Below are positions 22,714 through 32,377 of a DNA stretch of 64,000 nucleotides, in pieces. The DNA is taken from NCBI GenBank assembly GCA_963556695.1, contig CAUWAG010000018.1, positions 124,001-188,000 of the forward strand, given 5' to 3'. The notes beneath the pieces were generated by a model that saw nothing but the letters and a program-made list of their open reading frames with translations, ran no database searches and had not been told where the DNA came from. Made by a program: the position numbers and the translations under genes. How positions within the stretch are numbered: the first letter of the stretch is position 1; each line of letters starts with the position of its first letter. The DNA comes from Anthostomella pinea. Its lineage: Eukaryota; Ascomycota; Sordariomycetes; Xylariales; Xylariaceae.

Positions 22714-23019
22714 ACAGTGGTGACAAGTATGTCAGCACACGTTGCGACATCTCCAGCATGCGAGAGAAACTCGTAATCCCTAAGGTAGGTAGGTCTAGCC
22801 ATAGACCACCGGCATAGAAGCGTCGCAGACGGAAGATGACAGGATCGGCCGCAGAATCAGCAGCATCTCGGTGAATATTCCAGTTGATCAAAGCTAAGGG
22901 CGAAAGCCTATGCCAGATGACGATGCGAGTTGATCTATCAAAGCTTATATAGGCATGCACCATTCGATATCTATAAATTTCTTAGCCCACAGTTGTCCTC
23001 TCACCCGCAAGAGCACCTT

Positions 23020-24824
23020 CTAAGTTTCTGCCTCATACTCAGACTGATGCTCGTCAGTCTGGACACGCTTCTGCATGGCCTTCTGTATCGTCGGGATACC
23101 GAATCCTGTCCACAACGTCAAGAGGACGACAAAAGCCAAGGCCGACGGCCAGCCATGGGTCGACTTGAAATGCGGCGCCTGGGAGCTAGGGAACTGAAGT
23201 TGTTGGAATGGAATTTGGACTGCCGGGCCGACGGAGGTCATCAGGCCGAGGATGAACGCACGCTTCTGCTGATCGCCGCCACAGGTTTCGTTACACCAAC
23301 CCGCAAGCAGGGGCGTGAAGCAGCCGTATGTTCCACAAGCAATGAAGACGACCATCTTCAAGCCGTGGGGCACATCCCACGCTGACAGGATCGCGTAGCA
23401 GACTGTGAGGATCAAGCCGACAGCCAGGCACACCGGGCCTCTGTTGCCGATCTTGTCGGCGACGTAGCCGGTGATGATCATGGTGAAGAAGTTGACGGCG
23501 CCAATGGCTGTGGGTATGTTGTTGATCTGGGGGATCGTGAAGTAGCCTGTCTGTTTGAGGTAGAGCGTGAAGTACTGCAACACCAGTGAACCCACGGTCA
23601 GCGACCACAATGCGTATCCTATTACGAAGCAGTACAACTGCCAGCTGGTAGCAACACGCTTGAACACGGTCCAATCGAGCTTCCCAACGGGCTTGCGGCC
23701 TTCCTCTTCGATGCGTTCCTTAGCACGGTTGCGTTCCCATTCGTTGAGATACCAGGCGTTCGACTGATGCGGCGTATCTGGGTGGCACAGCTGATATACT
23801 TGTTAGTAATGCCGTAATAAAGGAGGCTGTATTTATGCACAACGGTTGACAAATTAACCCACAGAATCACAAGCACTGTTTTGGGGTGGGGGGGGGGTTG
23901 ACTGGAGCAAGTGGCAAATTGCTGCTCATCCCAATGCGGATTGTTGTGACTTACCATACCGTAAATGGCGATCGGGACCGCGAGGATGAAATCGAAAATG
24001 AACAACCAACGCCAAGCCGAGAGACCACCCCTCCCGTTCATGCCTGAGTATAATGCTGATTGCAAGTAGCCCGAAAACATCTGTCCAAGCACTCCGGAAA
24101 TGACGAAGAGGGCAGAGCGTCTGGCAATTTCTGACTTTCTATACCATGAACCGAGCGTATATTCGATACCAGGCCAAGCCGCAGACTCGAAAAGACCGAT
24201 GCAAAAACGGAGGGCGTAAAACTGATGAGCTGTGTTGCACTTGTACAAGAACAGCACGAAGAGAGACCAGCACAATAGACAAGATGGCAGCCAGTATCTC
24301 GGACGGATCACCGTGATGATCAGGTTCGCGAATGGGGCGCCTATCAACTGACCGGCGTTGAAGAAGGTGTTCATCCAGGTCAGCTCGTTGCCAGGCCCGA
24401 AACCCAGCTCCTCCTTCATGCCCGACTGCTTGCATGTTAGCATGCTGTCCTCGAATCCGAAGAGTCCACCCATGAAGCCCTTCCGAGGAAACCAGGTTTG
24501 AGACATCAACACGGGTGTTGTCATACGTACCGCATACGCGTTCGTGACATTGTTTGAATCCAGCCATTTGACGAAGAAACAGAGGCAAGAGTAAGATAAC
24601 AGGAACCAGTCCAGTTTGAAGATGAGTCGTTTCTCCTCTTTGGAGGTACCCGGCTCGTGCCAGTGAAAGAATCCAGTCAATCCAGGGTAGCTCGTTCTTA
24701 CAGGCTGTGACAGCTTCTCGTCGACGGCGGAAGTCGAATTTCTGGAGCTCGACGTCTTCTCCACGACGTTTGGTGCGACCTCTGCCGTCTTGGCGAGTTG
24801 GATCTCTTCAATGGGTGCCGACAT
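23020..24824 (-). CDS. MFS transporter, Dal5/anion:cation symporter type
   Basis: 511 residues from three exons (minus strand): 24824-24531, 24425-23955 and 23790-23020. Introns of 105 bp (GTACGT donor) and 164 bp (GTAAGT donor, TTACTAAC branch site) are both phase 0. The cytosolic N-terminus of about 75 residues leads into twelve predicted membrane spans. Family hallmarks are DSNNVTNAYASGMKEELGFG in TM1/loop, RFCIGLFESAAWPGIEY after TM4, and a central loop with NAWYLNEWERNRAKERIEEE. Proteins of this class carry allantoate, nicotinate, carboxylates or vitamins across the plasma membrane. The exact substrate is not predictable here. It sits between the FAD oxidase (convergent) and the hydrolase (divergent, about 700 bp), which fits an uptake role for a nearby degradative pathway. 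Confidence 0.9.
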
Positions 24825-25519
24825 CTTCTCGTGACCGAATCACACAGGTCAAGCGACTGGTAGAACTTAACCCAATGGCATTCGCAAAGTTCTCCCCAAA
24901 CCCCAATCTCGAAGGGTCTTCAACTCGATTATATGGATGGCAACGCCATATCAAGATGATTGCGATCTGGATTGGGGCGAGCACGTCACGCTGAAAGGTC
25001 CACTATCCGGGCGCGGTACTCCCTCCTCAGATTCCTAGCGAGATCTGGTGGAGATAATCTAGCGAGTAGCGCTGTAGAGTAGAGGCGATTCTTACTGCTT
25101 GTAGTAATTCTTGATCGGGGTCTCGCCGACTTATCGCCCGTGCCCACCAATTCGTACCAGCATTGATTCGAGACGGAGCTCTTGTCAGGGACAAGCTCGC
25201 ATGCCTCCCTCATGATAACATGCACCCCGCAAATTGTAACGTGTAGTGGGAAACGAGCAGTCCGACGTTCGTCGGTGTGGCAGGTTGCGGCTACTGTGGA
25301 TTGTCTCCTCCCACGTGTCTTTGCTGGACTTGACTCGATCGGTGTCGGTCCCCCGAAGCGCTGTAGGGACCCCAGTCACGGCCCAGTGTCGACACGCGTC
25401 GTCGTCGCGTCGAGGGCTTCGAGACCACGCCTGGTTATCCCAGGAGGCTGGCTCCTGTTATCTACTTGCAGCTAAGATAGGATATCAGCCCCCGTCGGAA
25501 CATTTCAAGGGCATTCAAG

Positions 25520-26580
25520 ATGGTCGAGTTCGTTGATATCAACGGCGCCAGGCTTGCCTATCAGATCCGTGGGCCCGATGATTCGCCCCTATTCATCACG
25601 TTGCACGGGGGGCGAGGGTTCGGTCGGTGTCCAGTCGATCCGGAAGGGTTGGACCAGCGCATTTGTTCTAACGATACGCAGGTGACTACCGATCGGATTT
25701 CAAGGCCTACGGACCATTGGGCGACAGGTACCGAGTGCTGTCGTTTGACTTCAGGGGCCACGGCGAGAGTTCACCCACCAAGCCGTACACCTTTGAGCAG
25801 ATCGTGGACGATATCGAAGCCATCCGGAATCACTTTGCTGGTGAGGAGAAGGCGATCATCTGCGGAGGTAGCTTTGGAGGCTTTCTTGCGCAGCATTACG
25901 CCATCAAATACTCTCAGCATGTCTCTTATCTCATTCTTCGCGGCACCGCGCCTTCGTACCATCGTAGGTGGCTCCCATCTCGGTCACAGCGGACTCATAC
26001 GCTGACATGATGTTAAGAGGAGGAGGATGCCATAAAGGTTCTCGAGCAGAGGATCGCCAAGGCACCCAGCTTCTCGGTTGAGATGCTCACGGACAAGGTG
26101 TTTGGGGCTTTCGAAAGTGACTTGGAGTTCCGACTCGTCCATCTGGCAATGTCGCCTCTCTACAGCGAGTCGTTCGACGCCAATGCGACGTTGAAGAGTG
26201 TTCTGGGCAACACATACAATGCAGAGTCGCACAGTAGGCATCGATACCGAGCCAGACCTCGGTAGCCCGCAGCTAACGACAGCAGATGATTTGTACTCGG
26301 AGCAAGAGAAATACTTCGACTACCGCGATAAGCTGCATCAGATCACAGCGAAGACCCTCGTCGTCGTTGGCGCCAAGGACTGGATATGTCCACCAGGTAT
26401 GCGAAGCCCTGGTGTGGCAGCAGTCACTTGACCTTGCTGATGCTGCCAGAACACTCGGAATACATTGCCTCCAATATTCCCTCTGCGACACTGTACGTCG
26501 TGGAGAACGCCAACCACAGCGTTCATCTGGAGAAGAACGAGCAGGTGCTGAGTAAGATACGCGAGCACCTTTCGAGTTGA
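25520..26580 (+). CDS. Alpha/beta hydrolase (proline iminopeptidase-like), five exons
   Basis: 280 residues. Exons 25520-25622, 25682-25963, 26018-26233, 26286-26396 and 26450-26580; the four introns are 52-59 bp with GT-AG ends, and the joined length is an exact multiple of three. The fold starts with FITLHGGRGFG (oxyanion-loop HGG) and DFRGHGESS. The nucleophile is Ser98 in CGGSFGG, the acid is probably Asp232 in GAKDWICPP, and the base is His260 in ENANHSVHLEKN. A helical cap lies between about residues 125 and 210. The family includes iminopeptidases, lactonases and esterases; an amide or ester bond is the likely target. It is transcribed divergently from the MFS gene. The reading frame is fully intact. 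Confidence 0.88.
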
Positions 26581-27147
26581 ATTGCTATCGAGCAGGAGCA
26601 TGGTTGGACGGTGGACGGGGAGACATGATATTATTTCACGCACCTGCCACCCAAGCTCCGTAGTAATAGGCCTATGTACATGTAGTTGCCAGGTGCCTAC
26701 CTACCTACAGTAGGTACACTCAGCCCTCATAAGTGCTCCTGTCAACTCTGAAATATTCTGCTACATTCGTATTAATGGAATAAGCACAACAAGCTGGTCT
26801 AATCCAATTAGCCATATTTGATCTTATTCCAGACTGATTATCCCAGTTATAATGAATTCAGCCCGGGACTTTCGCTTGGTGAACGAGGGGTGTACGGAGA
26901 TGACGGACGGACACTTATGAGGGGTGAGTGTAGCAGAACCTCGGAGCGAAGTCGCGTTGCAGGTAGGGGATTCCATCTCGCCATCTCACCAACTGGACCT
27001 TCCACGTCCTGCGGAACGTGTTACTGCAACCTGCCTCTACTGCAAAGTTGAAGCAGCGTCCAGATTCTTCCACCTTGCCATGGTAAACCTCCCGTGTCAA
27101 CCATCCATACGTCAACCATACAAACTTTTGGAGTCAATAACGTTATA
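26581..27147. other. Intergenic spacer
   Basis: No gene seen. It holds a short palindromic CCTACCTACAGTAGGTA stretch around 26700. Confidence 0.5.
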
Positions 27148-27687
27148 ATGAACACGCAGCAACCCATCGGATGGGGATCTTTGCCATTCGAAGTGAAGGA
27201 GGCGATTCTCAAGCTACTGCTCGACTGCGGCAGTGCTTCCTACCTTGCTCCAGTATGCGCAGAGTAGAGGGCGGTGATCGAGCGGGTCTATTTCCGCAAG
27301 CTGACGTTGAAGCCGGTACGAGGCGACCTGGACCATCTGGCCGCGGCTCGCCACCCCATAACCCGAAGTGCTATCAAGCACATATGTCTGCGCATCATCC
27401 TGGAACGCTACTCGTTCCGACAATCCTTCCAAGAAGCGGACTTGATCGAATCCATTCGCAGCGACAGGTCTATCAAGACAGCAATCTGGAGGCTGTTTGC
27501 CATCCTCGGGACATGGGCAGCGGACCATTCGGAAAGTCTGACGCTTGAGATTGACGCCTACTCACCCAGTGACAGGATCCACTGGCACAAAAACCTGCTG
27601 TTTGGCGATGATTAGCATGACTCGCATCATCGGCTCGAAGAATCGCCTGGCTGGCTCGGTGGTAGCCAGATCAGAGAAACCGCTCAG

Positions 27688-28237
27688 GCCGTATGGCGCA
27701 ATGGTCAAATGCGCCTGGTTGTGTTCTCGTTTGTGCGGTGGGCGACGAGAACAAGTGGGTTCGAATCCTGCTATGGCCCCCTTCTGACCCGGCTTGTGCG
27801 AGTCGACAACCAGCACACGACAGTGAAGAGGCCCCTTATCGCAGAGCCCGATAGCCAAACAGCTTGTCTCCACAATACCCACTCCTGCGAGGTTTCCCCC
27901 TTGTGGTTTCCCTCGCCAGCAGATAACAAACACCTACTTCACCCACCAATGCGACATATATCGAACGGCTACTGGAACGATGTGTATACCGGAGGACTGA
28001 GGTTCACTGGGTCGCTTAGTCACTGAACAGGAGGTTTTTCTGACAGAATCATGTTTGGGTATTGACTAAAACCATCTGGTCACTCCAGGTTGGTACCGCT
28101 ACAGCGAGGATAGGCTCGTGCGCGGATCTGAATGTATCTAGACTGACACCTCTACAACCTTGCGATGCAATGGCTCTGGGAGGCGTGGTTTGCCCTATGG
28201 AGGGACTGCATCCACGATAAATACAATCAATCAATCA
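27688..28237 (+). mobile_element. SINE-like retroelement with tRNA-type promoter
   Basis: A 550-bp insertion flanked by an 18-bp direct repeat (ATCAGAGAAACCGCTCAG at 27670-27687 and 28238-28255). The head has RNA polymerase III promoter boxes: an A box TGGCGCAATGG (27694-27704) and a perfect B box GGTTCGAATCC (27758-27768). Its first bases GGCCGTA can pair with TATGGCC at 27772-27778 like an acceptor stem, and GCGC pairs form a D-arm-like hairpin. The 3' end is a simple repeat, CAATCAATCAATCAATC. A tRNA-like head, an unrelated body, a repetitive tail and a long target duplication together define a SINE. When the insertion and one repeat copy are ignored, the host frame reads ARSEKPLSAAVARIFRPVW. 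Fusarium Foxy is a fungal SINE of similar size; relationship not tested. Confidence 0.85.
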
Positions 28238-28603
28238 ATCAGAGAAACCGCTCAGCGCTGCCGTCGCCAGGATATTCAGGCCTGTCTGGTAGGAATTCGA
28301 AACGGAAGGGGTCGAATTCGCCACAAATCAGGTCGTTACCCAATTGCTCATTCGCCGCCAGACTCGTTGGCGGTTGGAGCCGCGCACTTTTGCCAAACTC
28401 ATCGGCTGATGTGCCAAGCTTGCACACATCCATTACGAGCACTGGAGGGAGGCGAGTAGAGGTTTGCAAAGAGCAAATGATCGACGTAAGTGACTACCTA
28501 TGCCTCTATTCTTGTCCTTGCTAACGTGACCTATGTGACGATCAGGCCTGCAGTACAACTGGTCAGGACTGATGGATAGATAAAGCTAGATTCAACGATC
28601 TAC

Positions 28604-28628
28604 GAAGAAGGAAGAAGGAAGAAGGCAG
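28604..28628. repeat. GAAGAAG purine microsatellite
   Basis: Tandem GAAGAAG units within the decayed F-box region. Confidence 0.6.
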
Positions 28629-29372
28629 GCCGCTTCAGGTGAGAGGTGGGCCTCCCATATATATAGGTACATGTGGAGGTACAATGTACTTGTACCGTAA
28701 CAACCTACCTAAACGTAGAGCTCAAGGATATGCTTCTCTCGCACGTACCGCCAACTCTGGAAACGTTAACCTTGTTCGAAGAATTCACCAAGACTACATT
28801 CACGCGCCTCAGAGTCCAAAAAAACGCAAGTCAAAGGCTAAAGTCAGTGCAGCTTTGGCACGAGTTTCTACAGCACTTACGCAGCTTTCCGCATCATTCA
28901 ACGTTGAAGCCGAGTCATTCTTCCAGAAAGCAACGGCAAACACATTGAATTCATGGGCATGGAATAAGCTGGAGACCCTGATTTTGACCTCGCTCTTGCC
29001 ATGATTCTCCGCAATGCAGAGGTTGCAGCTCCGAAGATGCCAAAACTCACGGTCTTGGAGATATGGAACGCCTCTCGGGGTAAGGCTTGCCTGTTCGGCT
29101 ACCGCAGAGGTAACCTCTGTTGCTCGGTCACCCTCAAAGGCACATGGCTTCCAGTACTTGATTTGCGGGTAGAGTTGGCATGGAAAGAGGTTGCAAAGCA
29201 AACCAAAACACACCTCGAATTTAAGACCGAAATGCCGCTGGATGGCAGTTTGTTACACACTCACGGCACTGCTGCTCGTCTACTGGGAATGTCTGAGCTG
29301 GTGATACATCCAGAATCTGTAAGGCAGATCGAGGAGGAGACTGAAAGACTCAACTCAGCTGAATTGCGGTGA

Positions 29373-29932
29373 GTCTCGCAGGACTCGACGACGGGATGGC
29401 AGTGTGCCGGATGGAGGCCGGACAGGCACATATCAGATTTGAGAAATGCGTAAATGATACACTGAACCCCCATAAGTCTCCGTACACCACCCGTCCAGCA
29501 ACTAACGGTATATTCATTAAATCGGAATAAGCACGGTGGAATAAGTGTTCGAAGTGACGTATCAAACTAGAGCTGTTTATTCCTGTCTGCCTATGTCAGT
29601 ACTTCTAAATCTATACTTGTGATTTGAGAATCCTCTCAACATGGCGCGCACGGAGACTTAATGGAGCAGACGATAGGGCTTCACACTCAGGTTTTAACCA
29701 TGGAATCTGTGGTTATTCGGCCATTGGTAATTGGATGTATCTCGTCAAATTGACAGCATCCTGCTTCTGTTGATTTTACGGTGTAGTGTACCTACGCCAC
29801 TATCCCTTCCCAACCACCATCAAACATCATCAAGCACCATCAAACACCGTCAAGCACCGTCAAACACCGTCAAGCACCATATGTATGCACTTGTTATATC
29901 TGGATATCTTGCAGCATTAAGTTCCAAACGCT
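29373..29932. other. Intergenic spacer with a minisatellite
   Basis: No gene is seen between the F-box relic and the 3' end of the FMO gene. It contains the minisatellite listed separately. Confidence 0.5.
29814..29880. repeat. Minisatellite, CATCAAACACCGTCAAGCAC-type units
   Basis: Alternating near-identical 10-bp units (CATCAAACAC and CGTCAAGCAC) repeated about six times, just beyond the 3' end of the FMO gene. Confidence 0.75.
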
Positions 29933-31505
29933 CTAAATCAGCTTGTCATCTGCCTCCATGGCTACCTTCCACGCATTGTAATCAAACCCCAGATCTTCAA
30001 GGCTCTTCACCTCATGTCGTTTCTCCCCCAAAGCTCTCGATGCGATCTTGATCAGCGGGAAATTCTCACGAACCCATGTCTTATCAGCTCCCCAATAGGG
30101 TGGTGTCTTACCCACTCCATTGTTCTCCAAGCCGTCGATCTTCTTCGCAGACAGGCTGGCATCGTGGAGCCGGTTGATATACTCGACGTCCTTTGGGAAG
30201 GCAAGGTTATGCAAGAACCTGCCTTCGCCTTTCTCTTCCAACATCCTCGCTTCCCATTCTACCATATGCGAGTGAGACGGCAACGGCAGCCTGTCTGCCC
30301 AGGTTCTCGCCACGAACCCAGCTTGCGCCTCGGACATGGGGAACGGCACGACTCGCTGGGGTATACCCAAGAATGCCAGCGTCGGATCATCGATGTAAAG
30401 GACGTGTTCGTACAGATGTCTCGCGTAGGAGCCGTCTGTGATGACAGGTGGGTTTAGAGATTTCAAATATGGGAACGAGTAGAAATAACCCGTGCAGAAG
30501 ACCACAGCATCAATGTCCTTTTCGATGTCGCCTTCGTTGAACCTGACTGCGCGCTCGGATGGTAGGAACTCGGATATCTCTGGCACCATCTTGGCCCATG
30601 AGCGCTTCTCAACCGCAGTGACCGGCGCCGTCTTTTCCGACACGATGATAGGCTTTTGGCATACGCTGGCAATCTGCATACTCAGATCGATACCAGATGC
30701 CGAATTGCCCACGATCACCACTTTCTGAGAGCAGAGTCAGTCCGAACACTCTTCGATTCAGAGCATACCTCTGCTTACCTTGCCTCGGTACTGGTCTGGA
30801 CGCCGGTAGAACTTCGAGTGAGATATGCACCCCGGATGTAATCGGTTGAATTCTGCCAGCCCCTTGATGTCGGGGATGAAAGGGTCGTTGTAATGACCGC
30901 TAGCAACGAGGACCGCATCAAACTCCGACGTCCTTTTCTGGTTGCTCTTCAGCTCCAAAACTTCGACTTCCCAGCACATCTGCGTCCCGCTCTGGACTTT
31001 CTGAATGCCTAGAACCTGCGTGCCAAGAGAAAGCATCGGCTTTACTTCGCGAGCGTAGTCTTCGAGGTATTGCTTGACCACCGCATGCTTCGGAAATAAC
31101 GACGACCCCTCGGGGAATTTCTGATCACTGTAGTTCATCAAGTGCCAAGGGATGTTCGTCTCTAGGAAGTCGTAGACGGGCGAGACGAATTGTGCCTCAG
31201 GGTCATCATTGGTCCACACTGCCGTGTCTGGCAATTTTGTAGGCTGAGTCCGCGGGACTGTGAACTCATTGTCGACCACGTTCAGAGGCGTATAGTTCCA
31301 TACACCTCCGACGGACGCTCGTTGTTCGAAGACGTCGATTTGTGAGAATTTATGCTCAGCAGCGAGATATCTAGCGAGCCATGTTAGCGACATATCTCCC
31401 TCAGGTCGGGTCATCTTACTTCGCCGCAGAGAGACCACAAGGGCCGGCCCCGATGACAGCCACGCGGTTGATATTCAGCTTCTCTTCGAGATATATGGGA
31501 GACAT
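29933..31505 (-). CDS. Flavin-containing monooxygenase (FMO)
   Basis: 489 residues from three exons (minus strand): 31505-31420, 31370-30779 and 30724-29933, with GT-AG introns of 49 and 54 bp. The first exon carries the FAD-binding Rossmann motif RVAVIGAGPCGLSAAK (residues 14-29). The FMO-type signature region is CISHSKFYRRPDQYRGK, directly before the NADPH-binding motif KVVIVGNSASGIDLS (from residue 227). VVFCTGYFYSFPYL is the late ATG-like motif. These enzymes hydroxylate nitrogen, sulphur or carbon atoms in small molecules with NADPH and O2 in the cytosol. It is transcribed divergently from the Zn2Cys6 regulator across about 870 bp, which suggests shared control. The reading frame is intact. 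Confidence 0.9.
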
Positions 31506-32377
31506 CGTATTGGGTAGTAATAAGCGAGCGACTTCAGATTCCTGGCAGCTACCAATCCTGAACACGGATGGTGCGAACGCCGTTGTATGTAATATAATAC
31601 TCGATGAGTTCTACTATCTTGTCACGTTACCCTCTATTCTGAACGCTTTCATCCCGGTATTAGCATCAGTAGCAGTCCGACCACCTAATGGTACGATTGA
31701 GTAGCATCAGGGACAACACGATAGCTGGGCGGAAACCAAGTTACCGCATGGGGAAGTTCTTGGTCGCAGACTCTCCGACCACTGCCGGCGCCGCCTCTAG
31801 TGGGATTATGGAACTGCACTGGCCTACGCTTGCTGGGTCGACTCCTCACTGAAACGATCCAGAGCCCAAGCAAAGTTCGAATCTTAGGGTCCGGGCAGCC
31901 CAGGACCGCCTGTACTGTGTACTGACTAATGTGTAGGCGGTGCTTATTAGAGCCACTGCTAATGCACTTGAATGCGGGCGACACGCGAGCACGGTGCTCA
32001 CTCGACTCATGAGTGCCTCACATGGCCTGATGAACCTGGTTCATGCTTCGTGCAGGTAAACGAGTGACAGTTGACTTCATAGCCCTACTGATGCTACACT
32101 GATGACACATTATTTTTTCGACGTGCTGGGCCTGCTGCCGATGAACCCAAGCTATTTAGTTCTGACACAGATCAGGTTGCTGTGGGCGCAGCAGATGCGA
32201 CGAACAGCCCTGGAATAGTGATTGCGCGTCGGTTATCCGCTACTAGTAGCCACCTGGTAGCCATCGTGTCCCCAGCTAAAGACCGTCGGCTATGCTCCGA
32301 CGACATCCTTCAACCGCTTTCCCCGGAAAACACCCTGACTTCGAGCCCGACCGTCGACTTGTAACCCGGTCCACAGT
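31506..32377. promoter_or_regulatory. Divergent promoter region between FMO and Zn2Cys6 regulator
   Basis: An 870-bp non-coding region between the two start codons. Shared regulation is inferred from the arrangement only; no specific operator was identified. Confidence 0.4.

Larger units (their letters stand above)
27148..29372 (+). pseudogene. Degenerate F-box-type protein gene, split by a SINE-like insertion
   Basis: The start codon at 27148 opens an N-terminal F-box-like motif (GSLPFEVKEAILKLLLDCGS), then APVCAE followed by TAG (27265) where a Trp would be expected, then RAVIERVYFRKLTLKP. Family-typical segments follow in order but in different frames: LTLEIDAYSPSDRIHW, then (after the insertion) SAAVARIFRPVW, LLIRRQTRWRLEPRTFAKLI, IHYEHWREASRGLQR, VPPTLETLTLFEEFTK, STALTQLSASFNVEAESFF and PKMPKLTVLEIWNASRG. 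Further in-frame stops lie at 27613, 28290 and 28407. A 550-bp insertion occupies 27688-28237. Large families of such F-box and leucine-repeat-like proteins exist in filamentous fungi. This copy cannot make a full protein. The region 28480-28730 may hide an old intron or another insertion. Confidence 0.8.

Noticed and set aside
27687..27778. A tRNA gene
   Set aside because: Acceptor, D-arm and T-arm pairings and both promoter boxes are present, but there is no normal anticodon arm. It lies at the exact start of an insertion with target duplications, so it is read as the head of a SINE.
29814..29880. CRISPR-like array
   Set aside because: The units are contiguous 10-bp minisatellite repeats without spacers, in a fungal genome.
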